A stretch of 64,000 nucleotides of DNA from Sarcomyxa edulis (taxonomy: Eukaryota > Basidiomycota > Agaricomycetes > Agaricales > Mycenaceae), in the NCBI GenBank assembly GCA_009761415.1, contig QUOL01000001.1, positions 2,418,001 through 2,482,000 of the forward strand, in the 5' to 3' direction. This document shows positions 46,501 through 56,652 of the stretch, in pieces; position 1 is the stretch's first letter, and every line of letters begins with the position of its first letter. Both the position numbers and the translations under genes were made by a program. Under the pieces are notes generated by a model. It was given only the letters and a program-made list of their open reading frames with translations. It was not told the DNA's origin and did no database searches.

Positions 46501-46871
46501 AGACACCACTTGGCCTGTTACTACGGAGTGTATTTTGACAGAGGATCCGACGATGGAGAAGAAATAGCTTTTCGTTCCAATGATCAATTAGTACAGAAAC
46601 AAAATATGAAGGATAGATCGACGCACCTTCCATCCTTGGTAAAAATCGGAGGCACTTGACTTGCAGACGAGTCTGTGAGAGAAGTCCAATTCCATACTGC
46701 CTCCCCTTGAGCATTATCCCAAGCAGATGGCTGACCCACGCGCCGCTTGTGAACCCCTGCAGGTTGTTCCTTTCCTTTGCCTTTCCTGGGTTGTTTAACT
46801 GATTTATGAATAACGGCAGGGCTAGACGGAAAAGGTGTATCCTGAGGCTGCCTTGAGGTGGAGGCTGCCAT
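43576..46871 (-). CDS. WDR75/UTP17 (NAN1)-like WD-repeat ribosome biogenesis factor
   Basis: The large multi-exon minus-strand gene starts at 46871 ('MAASTSRQPQDTPFPSSP'); the last exon ends with a stop at 43578-43576. WD40 repeats are clear: 'AFQLITGSLNGCIMVWDF', 'GLAFSPSGTWLVAVAGHKAY', 'LTCLAFHPSEEYFATGDEKG', 'SIAFTPNGAYLLSGGEESV' and 'LSLQLVTTGGDGNVKTWRI'. The early 'KIHSVVTGQVVSTL' and the overall size fit the t-UTP subunit WDR75/Nan1. That protein acts in the nucleolus in pre-18S rRNA transcription and processing. The C-terminus has an acidic patch ('SDAPELEDEDVDMEEES'), a helical 'EEMKLFVDLFKQ' and a basic tail ending 'NAKKRKKSIS', a likely nuclear/nucleolar signal. Confidence 0.87.
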
Positions 46872-47101
46872 TCGATTTTGGTAGTTTCGACCAGGAGGGT
46901 CTGTTACAAAAAACTTGAAGGTCACAAAACAAGTCACAGCAAACTTCGAGTCGATCATTCAAAATCTCTGATCATAATTTCGCAGAACTGACAAGGCTAC
47001 AAGATAATCTACATCGGCACTAGAGTACAGAACGATCACACTATCCACAGAGATTGGTATCCATTTCACAGCAAAAGTAGCAAGAACCATAACTGAGAAC
47101 C

Positions 47102-49455
47102 CTAAACCCCTTTATACCCAACAAGTAATCTATGAGTTCGGCAAGGACTCATCACATCTTCGACGGTCGCATGCTTTCGAGCTTCCAACATGGCTTCCCG
47201 TAATCTCTCCTCTTCGATAAGTTCTGCTTTTGAGAGTGGTTCCCGCGATGGTAATGGCCAGCCAAAATCTACGCAGGAGCACCATAGGGATATTCGGGCC
47301 TGCATGTCCCTAGAAGTACAACAAGATTAGTCTTTAGAAACATTCATCCACAGTGTAGCATATGAACTCACCCTCGGAATCGCTCAACAAGTCTTTCGAA
47401 CCTCTTCCGGTTGTGCAGTTCTTCCAATTCCTCGTCATCCTCCCATCCAAAAGGTTTCAGTTCGTCTTTCCGGTTCCGCAACCGATCTTTCAATTCCTCC
47501 CACATAGCCTCTTGGCAAGCTAGCACACTCTGATAAGAGCGATACAAGTGCATAGCGAGCGACCGTTCGGATAAAGACATGAAATGCTCCGCAGGTAAAA
47601 GTTCGTTCGCCAAAGTTTTATCATAAGTGCGATCAATGATATATCGTTTATGAGGGGGTATCGGGAGGTCGGCAATTAAGGGCTCCGTCTGGAGAGTGGG
47701 TATCGGCAACGGTGGATTCACATTGGCAGGTGAGCTCCCAGGCGAGTCATACGTGATTGTAGTAGAGAAAGAAGTAGACTTTGAACGACCCCCGTTGGTG
47801 AATATCGAATCAGAAGTGAGAGTCGTAGAGCCGGTCATTATAGATGAGAAAGACACGGACGTGGGTCGTGTGTGTGTAGGAGTGGGCGGTATCACCCTCG
47901 ACGCCCTTGGATCAGACCCATCAGGAGAGAATTCAGTGTTATAGGACGTGATGAGTTGCTGAGGTAGCGGCTGAACAGGCGGTAAAGGAGGCATGGGGAA
48001 GCTGACTGCGGGCCCCAGTACAACCTGTCTGAAGTATGTTGTAAAATAGCTGGCCAAGACGGCTGACGAATATATGAGGAAGGGGTCACCAATATGACAT
48101 GCAATACTGGCAAGGGAGATTCGACTTGGGACTCACCTGTGGGGTTAACATTGATGAAGCGGTTTGAAAAGACTGAAGTATACAGAGATTCGAGGAGTGC
48201 GTGATCGTGGTTGAGTCCGTCTTCGACATGTTGTGGGAAAGGAGGTGGAGAAGGAGCCGTAGGACGTTGGGATCCTTCAGGAAGATGAACAGAAGATTCC
48301 CGTCGATTTCTAACTCGCAAAGCTGCTGTGAACCATCGTGGTAATCGGGGAAACATGATATCTGTTCATTCAAACAACTCAGCAGTCAGTACTCGGCAGC
48401 ATGGATGAACTTTACCATCTTCAGATATCTCTACAGCTCCGCCTGGTCGAAGAACACGATGGATTTCCTACGTGGAGTGTATGAGACGATAGGCAGCCGT
48501 CCGAAGTTGAGGAGCTCACATCGAGAAGTACACCCCACTATTAGATATCAATTGAGACCCCGTGAATTCCATTTGCATTTATGTACTGCAGGATATATTC
48601 AATCACCTTGTTCTCTGGTACTCCGCGGGCAATTGACTGCACATGAACATGATCGAACTCGTCGTCGTCAAAGGGGAGCCTTGTTGTCAAACTCAAGAGT
48701 TCAAATATCATGTCAGAAGAATGTAGATGGGGTCGACATTCCGGAGAATCGACCTACAAATTGCCATGGATCCATGTTATTCGGTCCCCCACTGACGGTT
48801 CAACATATTTGAGTGGCATTTGGACGTTCACTAGATCGAAGCCAACCTTCAAGCCAAACAGCATGTTTATTAGCTTCTCCGTAAGGTACAAAAGTCTCAA
48901 TAACGCACGAATTCGCATTTGGGCCAAGCGTTTGCAGCATCGAGTACCCAAGTTCCCGACTATAGAGAACGTCCGTGTCAGTAGCCAATATTGGAACGCT
49001 AATTTCTTCGCATGAACCCAGTAAGAACACAAGTGGACGTACCCCACACCCAAGATCCAACGATCGTTCCGGAGGTTTGATTTTGAAAGCACGGATGAAC
49101 GATACGGAACCAGTTATGTGTTTCACCAAACGGTTGTCCATGGATTCTCTGAGAGTATGACCAGTAAACTCATGGAGTAGGGATTCACGGTCAATAGTGA
49201 ACTGACGCACAATTCAAGGACATGTCTATCGTAAGAGACAGGATAGGGTGCTTTCTCCGGGTCGTAGGAATGATGTCGTTGGCCGTGCTTCATGATAAAT
49301 GAGCTCTCCTTCATCCTAGGTTGTCTTTTACCATCAAAGGAGCTCGACAAGGACGATGTTGTTGTCATAGTAGTAGCTGTACTTGGGCGAGGTGGAGAGG
49401 AGACAGTCATGGTGGAGGGAGAAGGGAGGGGTTTTGAATTCTTGGCAGTGTTCAT
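47102..49455 (-). CDS. SAM-dependent methyltransferase (class I, fungal)
   Basis: Minus-strand gene with eight or more introns, start 49455, stop at 47102. Splicing restores a class I methyltransferase core: motif I 'SLDLGCGSGTWVLDAANAWP' (split by an intron right after LGCG), then 'GFDLVNVQMPLKY' and 'ITWIHGN'. Next is 'LPFDDDEFDHVHVQSIARGV', then 'LLDEIHRVLRPGGAVEISED' (post-II/III block). A ~400-aa C-terminal extension follows, Ser/Thr-rich with a helical end ('WEDDEELEELHNRKRFERL'). The Ser-rich N-terminus precedes 'MKESSFIMKHGQRHHSYD'. This architecture is common in Agaricomycete proteins of unknown substrate. No membrane or targeting signal was seen. Confidence 0.85.
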
Positions 49456-49793
49456 ACTGCTTTATATATAAAGGGTATTTTGGATCGGTAACAATTCGTA
49501 TCAGTCGTCGTAGAAGTTTCGTGACGGTCGCGAGCCAGGGCGTGAGAGGTACTAGACGTACGATGATACGTCCGGGATGGTGATGGACGTGCGGAAGAAC
49601 GCACCTCTCTAAATTATCGACGTCGAGACGGGGATAGCCGCGGATATATCGCTTCGTTCACACAGGGGATGAAGGGTATACAGGAACAACTATTATATCA
49701 GGGTAAGTACAAAATATGGTATAGAAGCCATCCAATCCAAATGATCCCATAAATAATAGAACAGTCTACATGACAAACTCGATGCCGGATATC
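49456..49793. other. Intergenic spacer, no gene seen
   Basis: About 340 bases between two minus-strand genes. A 'TATATATAA' stretch at 49462-49470 lies just upstream of the methyltransferase ATG and could act as its TATA box. Confidence 0.45.
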
Positions 49794-51210
49794 TCAATAA
49801 CCAAGAGACTCTCTCATCTGGGACACCATGAGGGTCTTCGATTTGGCGAGTCTGGCGAACCAATCACCCAGAACAATTCCCCAGAGAACCTGGAAGTATC
49901 CCATGCCGCCACCCTGTAAATGCTTTCAATGAGGTGTCCTATTGAGGCAGGAATTAAGAGCAACGAACCTTGCCAAGGGTGACGACGATCAGTTCCCGAC
50001 TACCCTTGTACTTCTTCATCGAGCTGAGGCTTGCTCCAGTCAGATAGACAATTACATTCGCAGCAACAATTTCGGCATGGGCCATGGCCTTGACGAGCTG
50101 CTTCTCTTCTTTGATGTCGACGACGTCGCCTGCTGCGAATATGTCGGGGAAGGACTTGAGCTGGAGAGTGGGTTTCACTTTGATGAGGCCGCGCTCGTTG
50201 AGGACGTCCGAGCCGAGAGATTGGACGAAAGCAGTAGCAGGGGTAGGGCCGCGCGTCGTGAGCTACGAAGATCATTTTCAGGATTAGAAGGTCATTGTCA
50301 GAAGCTGAAGCAGAGCCTTACCACAAGATCTGCTTTGATGGTTTTGCCCGAACGTGTCTTGATAGAGGAGTATGTACCCTCTTCAGGTGTATCGTCGACG
50401 AAGTCATCAAAGACAATATTGATTCCGCGTTGGCGGACGCGTTGTTCCATGCCTTTACGGAAGCGGTCTGGGTATGTTTTATTGAGAAGCATGTTGTCAC
50501 CCTGAACGATGGTGACATTTTTGGCCTTGAAATGAAAGGTTCATTGGGATGTCAACATACGAGCTGATGAACAAGGACTTACGGGCCAGATGTCCTTGAT
50601 TTCGCCAGCAAATTCTGTCGAAGAGTTAAGCATGGGTCAATGCACGCGCTTAGTGGAAACTCACCGATACCAACGGCACCTCCTCCGACGAGAACGATGT
50701 CTTTGGCATTTGCAAATTTGGCCTGACTTTGTTCGATGAAAGCAGTGGTTTCCTTGGGGTCATCTGGGAATGCCAAAGGACCAGTCCATAGTGCGCCCGG
50801 AGTCAAGACAAGGACTGCGTAAGAGATTCTGTCGCCGTTCTCGAGGACAACGACACCTCCACCGCTTGTGCTCTTCTCAATGGAAGCCACTTTCCCAATA
50901 AGGAGGTTTCCATTGCCATTGTGAAAGTTTTTGTCAAAGGGAACTAGGGCGGTGTCCTTGAGGTTGTCGATGTCGGATACGGTCAGGCGCGCAGTGGCAG
51001 GGAGAAGGATACGGTAAGGGCGAGGATTGATGAGGATGAGGTCGTACTTGGAGACGTCAAGCTGTAGAAGCAATTTGTAAGACAATGAAGTACAACACGA
51101 GGATGACTAGGAGGGGCTACCTTCTTGGACAAGAGTCTGGCGATAACAGCTCCTGCGCCTCCAGCACCGACAATGACTACGTTCTTTCGCTCGTCGTTCT
51201 TCTTGGACAT
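49794..51210 (-). CDS. AIFM2/AMID-like FAD-dependent NAD(P)H oxidoreductase
   Basis: Multi-exon minus-strand gene, start 51210 ('MSKKNDERKNVVIVGAGGAG'), stop at 49794. The FAD Rossmann motif is GAGGAG. It is followed by 'KYDLILINPRPYRILLPA' and 'ISYAVLVLTPGALWTGPL'. The NAD(P)H Rossmann motif is 'DIVLVGGGAVGIEFAGEI'. The second FAD-contact block is 'SFPDIFAAGDVVDIKEEKQL' with 'KAMAHAEIVAANVIVYLTG'. This is the pyridine nucleotide-disulphide oxidoreductase fold of the AIFM2/FSP1 and NDH-2-like group. Human AIFM2 reduces quinones. Without an N-myristoylation glycine or mitochondrial leader here, location and substrate remain open. It ends 'KTLMVSQMRESLGY'. Confidence 0.88.
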
Positions 51211-51407
51211 TCTAGAAGTAGAGGATAGAAGACAGAAGGAAGATGGGGAACGTAAGTGCAAGAACGAGATTATATATGAGCCATTTTTGCATCAAGTCAG
51301 CGGAAATCACAGCTTCGTAATTCTGATGTGGTCAGCGTATTTGTCGCCATTTATAATCCTGGGTGATGAGAGCATTACGTTAGCACCTGGGGTTCTCCGA
51401 GTCCACC

Positions 51408-53595
51408 ATGCCTCCTCGAAAGAAACCCGCGTCTTCAAAGCAGAAAAAGGCTGAAATGCAGTTGAAACGCGCGGTCAAACGCGGTGATCTACCCCCACCA
51501 GAAAAGAAACAGACTCCCCGTAAAAAATCTCATAAAATTCGCATAGGACCTACCGGTCATGTTCTCGGGTCTGCTGCGAATCCGTCTACAGCGGACGCTA
51601 TTGATTCATCTAGGAAACTCCAATCAGCGTTCATCACGCTGCCACCGAAATTTCTCGAACAAACCAGGCACTTGGCTTCCAATCTTGCTTTGCCTAGACC
51701 TCTACCTGACACCGTCGCTGTATATCATGGCGTTGAATCTAATTCGGAGGACGCCACAGTGGCCTTATCTTGTCCAAGACGTCCCAAATGGAGGTTCGAC
51801 ATGACCAAAAAGGAAGTAGAAAAGAACGAAGAAGGCATCTTCAAAAAATGGTTGACTGAAACCGATCGCCTCGTGGAGGACTGGCAAAAGGAGGTGGACG
51901 ATCAGAATGAACCTGACCCCGACGAACCCCAAAAACCATTAACCAAAATGCCTCGTGCCCCAACCTACTTTGAACGCAACATCGAGGTGTGGAGACAGCT
52001 CTGGCGCGTAACTGAAATATCTCAAATAATCCTCGTTCTTTTGGACTCTCGCTGCCCTCTCCTCCATTTCCCTCCTTCTCTATCGACTTATCTATCCGTC
52101 TCCAATATCAGAATAATTCTCGTTCTGACAAAAGTCGACATCTCAGGCGCCGCACGCGCAGAAGCCTGGACGAACTATTTTACAACTAGATACCCCGACA
52201 TTCGTGTCGTACAGGTCGAATCGTATACCCAGAAAGAATCTAGGACAGGTAATGAACGTCAAGGCAGGAAACAATATGAGCCTCATTTGCCCGATACGTT
52301 TAGAGAACGATTGGTTTCGACCATCAAAGATGTGCACAGAGAGATGCTGATTCCTCCTGAAGCACCTCCAAAAGTCAAGGATAAAGACGCGTGGAGGAAG
52401 AAGTGGCGACCAGGGGTCAAAACCGAAGTAGATTGGGAAGCAGTCTCGAGAGCGGGAGGGGACAAAGTTGGAAGTATCATTGGAGGGGCTACCGCTCCTC
52501 GCCCCAGACCCACAGATGACGATGACGACCAAGGACGCGATATTGACGAACTAAAGGAGCCCGAATTCCTCACAATCGGGTTAATCGGTAAGTAACAGAT
52601 ATAAAACCCTATAATTTCTTGAATAAACTCTACGCAGGTCAACCAAATGTCGGGAAATCATCACTCCTCAACGCATTGTTCGGCATGCATAAAGTCCGAG
52701 CATCTAAGACACCTGGAAAGGTTCACTATTTACCCTTCTGATTATCCATCTCCTTCGCTCGCTGACATTCAACATTCCCTGTTAGACAAAACACTTTCAA
52801 ACCCTTTTCTGGACCCCCCAAGTCCGTCTCGTCGATTGTCCAGGTCTAGTAATGCCTTCCTCTGTCCCAATGGAAACCCAAGTTCTCGCTGGTATACTCC
52901 CTATCTCGAAAGTCTCAGCCGTACCTGCGTGTCTATATTATGCAGCCGGACTGATCCCAATCGAAAAGGTCTTTGGATTGGTACATCCGAGTCTTCAAGC
53001 ACCTGTCGTGGAGGATAAGAGGACTTGGAGAGGTGACATTCGACCGGAAACTGCAACTGGAGTCAAAGCGCCACAATGGACAGCTATGGATTTATTGACG
53101 GCGTTCGCCGATAAAAAAGGCTGGGTCACTGCGAAAGCTGGGAGATCGGACGTTCATAGGGCTGGGAATGCTAGTATGTGGCTCGCATTATCTACCCTTA
53201 CCTGTTTTTTTTGAAAGACACCATCTAATTCGTCTGCGGTGATAGTTCTCAGATCGTTGGCAGAAGGAAAAGTTGCATGGGCCTTTTGGCCGCCTGGGAC
53301 TGATACGAGCACTTTTACGGACGAGGCAGGGTCAGGAATTTGGATCCCACATGTGGAGATTGAGGAGAGTGAAGACGAGGAGGAAGATGAAGGGGAAGAT
53401 GAGAGCGAAGAGGAAGCGAGTGAGAATAGCTCCCAAGAGGAAGCGGAAGACGACAGCGAAGAAGAAGAACAACCTCGTCCTAGTGGATTTGGGAGATTTG
53501 GTGCGTTCAGTGTCATAGAAATTGAGGAAGGGGAGGAGGAAGGGGAGGACGACTCTTGGTCATTAATTTGTGATGATCGCACATCCAGTTCCTAG
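51408..53595 (+). CDS. GNL1-like circularly permuted GTPase
   Basis: Four or so exons; the first runs 51408-52589. A basic N-terminus ('MPPRKKPASSKQKKAEMQLK') fits nucleolar targeting. Permuted G motifs occur in YlqF/YawG order: G4 'ILVLTKVDISG', G1 'IGLIGQPNVGKSSLLNALFG' (joined across an intron), then 'RASKTPGKTKHFQT' and G3 'LVDCPGLVMPS'. The C-terminus is strongly acidic (SEDEEEDEGED...EEEEQ) and ends 'SLICDDRTSSS'. Such GTPases act in ribosome biogenesis; GNL1 is the closest recalled relative. The TAG stop at 53593-53595 lies inside the 9-bp target-site duplication of the transposon-like element that begins at 53600. The native 3' UTR has therefore been pushed about 2 kb away. Confidence 0.9.
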
Positions 53596-53599
53596 TCTT
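53591..53599. repeat. Left target-site duplication
   Basis: CCTAGTCTT, matched by ACTAGTCTT at 55579-55587. It includes the TAG stop codon of the upstream GTPase gene. Confidence 0.75.
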
Positions 53600-53680
53600 A
53601 TGACGGTTCCTTTGTACAAAAAATAATTTCCGCGCTCTCTCTGTTCTTACCCGCGCGCGAGACGATGGCGCGCGCGCGCG
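53600..53680 (+). repeat. Left terminal inverted repeat
   Basis: About 81 bp. The outer part is A/T-containing and the inner end is an alternating CG tract around 'GAGACGATGG'. Its mate is 55499-55578. Confidence 0.88.
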
Positions 53681-54360
53681 AACATCTCAAAGAGAAAAAA
53701 TAGAGTATATTGGAGATAGTGTACATAAGACTAGTATTACCTGTCCAGAGACTGGATTCAGACAAGCCATCACAATCTTTCCCAAACAACTTTGCAAAAA
53801 TGTCGGAGCAGTCCCAGTCCAGAGCCACAGACGGAGACCAAGACGATAGATGGCGAAGGTGCGAGTTGAAACGTTGATGGGTCGTCGTCGGTCGAGCTTT
53901 GGTGAGTTTCCAAGATGCACAGTCGCCGATTTGCAGTGCGTGCTCGAAAGTGATGTCTTCGAGTGGTTTACAGAGTGAGGCACGTAATGCAGGCTCGACC
54001 TACTCCATGATCGTACTGCTTCGTTAGTTAGAGCTGGAGAACGGGCGTGAAATCCTCGGGGAGTGGTAAATTTTGGGGGGCAAATTTACGGTCTCAATGC
54101 GGAGAGCGGATCGGAAATCGGAAGTGTTGAGGTGTCACGGAAGATCCCGCCTCTTGGGTGTCGGGGTCGGAGTCAGTCGGACATCGAAAACGATCCCGAG
54201 ATCATCGAACTCGAAGCTCCGGGACTTATAAAATCAATGTGAAAGTGTGAAAGGCTATATTGAATACTATATGCTACTACTAGTACTACGTCTCAAGGTG
54301 CGACTCTTGAATACTACCAGCTAAAAGAATGACTCGCTAACTTTTGCTCACTTGAATAGG

Positions 54361-55040
54361 GACTTGGACCCAGAGCTCGAGCACACAAGTCGGACCTCTC
54401 AAAACCGATATCTCGCGCAACGCCCAACGTGAAGACGATTCAGATGTCACCGTTGACTTGATCTCACCCATGGACAATCGTGACGATGGCTCGGCGACGG
54501 CAAGTGCAAACTCACCCATTTACGACGGTGAGTGATTCTCACTCTTTTGTCTCGAAGTTTTATTCATTGTATGAAATTTAGGTCCTCTCTTCTTGAGATT
54601 GACACTGATTCTAAGCACTCGGACGTTGGTGTCAACTAGCAGAGTCTCAGCCTTTCGGAAGCCACTGGCAGCAGCACATCTGGCATCCCAAATGCCTCTT
54701 CCTACGATGCCTCAGCCTCTGCAACAACCTCGACTTCCAACTCTGTTTCGGACACTGCGATTATCGATATCGAACCCCATTTCAGGCTCTGTCCTTACAA
54801 CGGCTTCATCTTCCGGCATCCATTCCCTCTCAATCGGCACCAGTCCCGGTCTTGCTTCAATCTTCTTGTCCGAGTCCAGCTCCGCGTTCATCGAAATCGG
54901 TCCACGGAAACGACATCTTCGACCTGCAATATGGCTCAGATATTGTCCTTTCCGATCTAGGTCACCCTGAATCAATCCGTGGAAGATTTGTATTTGACAA
55001 CATCTTTAGCCTTTGCATAGTTCCATACGTCCCCCCTTGA
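54361..55040 (+). pseudogene. Decayed coding fragment inside the TIR element
   Basis: Protein-like stretches switch frame: a first piece ('VTVDLISPMDNRDDGSATAS'), an intron-like GTGAGT...TTTAG, then 'LLEIDTDSKHSDVGVN' ended by a stop. A Ser/Thr-rich run follows ('NASSYDASASATTSTSNSV'). The last piece, in another frame, reads 'HGNDIFDLQYGSDIVLSDLG' and then 'HPESIRGRFVFDN'. The shifts and stop indicate a broken gene. Whether it is the element's own former gene or captured host sequence is not known. Confidence 0.45.
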
Positions 55041-55498
55041 CTCGACATACATGCACTTAGACTTCATAAATGCGTATAGTTCCCAATTTTTTTTCGATGT
55101 TTCTTTTCCATAGAATATTCTTATCAGAGAAATGCCATCTAGTGCTGCTTGCAGTTGGTCTCCTTCGAGCACGACGTTAACAGCCGAGCCTTCAGGCAAC
55201 CTTGAGCGATTTGGCACTGGGAGTGAGATTCTGGGCCAACTCTGGGCTCGATAAACATTTACTAAGCTAAGACTAAGACATGTCTATATATTTGCATGCT
55301 CAGATACACTTTCTGTGTGGTCAGGCCATACAGAAACCCCTCCCCCGTTACAGAAGCCCATGTCGACGACGAGTCGTATCGAGTGATCTTGGAGGCCAAT
55401 TTGAGGCAGTCTCAAGGCAGTCTGAGTTGTCTTCAGGGATCTAAGCAGATAATTGGTACCAGACTTGCCTGTGATGCAGTTTTGTAGTGATTCTCCTG

Positions 55499-55578
55499 GC
55501 GCGCGCGCGCCATCGTCTCGCGCGCAGGTAAGAACAGAGAGCGCGCGGAAATTATTTTTTGTACAAAGGAACCGTCAT
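55499..55578 (-). repeat. Right terminal inverted repeat
   Basis: The reverse complement reproduces 53600-53680 with about two substitutions. Confidence 0.88.
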
Positions 55579-55587
55579 ACTAGTCTT
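55579..55587. repeat. Right target-site duplication
   Basis: ACTAGTCTT, one mismatch from the left copy. Confidence 0.75.
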
Positions 55588-56013
55588 GCATTGAACAGAT
55601 TCCTCACATGCAAATCTTACTCATCGAGCCGCGTCACAGAAGAAGATACTTTGGATGGAACACAGCAATGCATAACGACGAAGGACTATGATACAGACAA
55701 AAACATCAAACGAGAGACTGTGTGACTACGAAAAGATACCACAGCGTAGCTTTTATATATACATCTGGCAAAATCAATACCACATGAGCGAAGAGTCAAA
55801 GATATTATCGAGACAGGGCCTACTTTGATTTAGCAGTCGATCAGGATGCAGGATATCATTCTTTTCTGGCTTTGTTTTGGAGGAGATCAGAAAATCACGA
55901 AGGGCATAGTAGTAAGTGGTAATATACAGCTGCCCCATGATTATAACATCAGTCTTGGGTTCTGGACCGTCAAGACGAGCCACTCACTCTGTACAAATCT
56001 TGGAATGCAGTCT
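55588..56013. other. Intergenic region, no gene seen
   Basis: About 425 bases between the element and the small gene B. This is presumably the displaced original downstream flank of the GTPase gene. Confidence 0.45.
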
Positions 56014-56652
56014 TTAATCTTTGGCTAAGGAGGGAGTTCTGCGAACACGAAAGCCGTTGAGGACACGACGAATGTAGAGGGCCAAGTCCTACAACCACTA
56101 TGTGTTAGACACACTGTACTTCGACGGTATATGTACGTACGACGACAAACAGCGAGAAACGCGCGAACTCCGCCTGTTCTCTGGCTTCAACTTGTTCGAT
56201 AGCTACAGCTTGTTCTTTGGCTTCGACTATACTCTTCTCCTTGTCGCCATCAGTGGTCGGCTCTGGAGTATTGACATTGGTTTCCGGACTGTCTTCATCG
56301 TCGAGCTAGGCAAAGATTAGGCTTTGCAAGTCCATGCATAATATAGGAACGTACATTGAGAGTGGAGACAGAGCTTGTATCATCGTAGCGATGATCAATA
56401 GTGGTCTGGAGACTGAGACTTCAATGTGCTGCAAAAGAACATGCGCTGATGATGGCCCACCATCAAATCGTCAATTTGGATGCGAGGAGAGGAATAACGA
56501 GGATACGGGTGAAAGCGTCGTCCATACGAGGACCTATAGGTTGGAAGGCGCAAGGTGTACCCATTTCTGGCAAGAACCGACTCGAAAGTGGGAATGAATG
56601 GTTTGGGGGTTAAAGCCACCTCAGTGGTTGTAGGGTCGAATGAGAATTGCAT
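56014..56652 (-). CDS. Small unknown protein, family member B
   Basis: Four exons on the minus strand (56652-56461, 56405-56355, 56305-56141, 56088-56014) splice in phase to about 160 aa. It is the paralogue of the gene at 15224-15819: the first exon is 64 codons in both, and the core 'LRLPTYRSSYGRRFHPYPRY' is shared. So are 'SSVSTL', the acidic 'LDDEDSPE' and a C-terminus starting 'DLALYIRRVLNGFR'. Exon 3 is 17 codons longer and adds a Glu/Gln-rich helix ('EAKEQAVAIEQVEAREQAEF'). All introns here are GT-AG, unlike the GC donor in member A. No known domain or targeting signal is recognised. The function is unknown. Confidence 0.72.

Larger units (their letters stand above)
53600..55578. mobile_element. 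TIR DNA-transposon-like element (non-autonomous, ~1.98 kb)
   Basis: Terminal inverted repeats of about 80 bp start at both ends with ATGACGGTTCCTTTGTACAA and differ at about two positions. They are flanked by a 9-bp repeat, CCTAGTCTT at 53591-53599 and ACTAGTCTT at 55579-55587 (one mismatch; 7-8 bp perfect). Long TIRs and a ~9-bp target duplication recall Mutator-like elements, though hAT-like (8 bp) is possible. No intact transposase frame is present. The interior has a decayed coding fragment. The high TIR identity implies fairly recent insertion. Confidence 0.85.

Noticed and set aside
53660..53682. CG-alternating tract as an independent microsatellite
   Set aside because: The same tract is present in mirror position at 55499-55533, so it belongs to the terminal inverted repeats.
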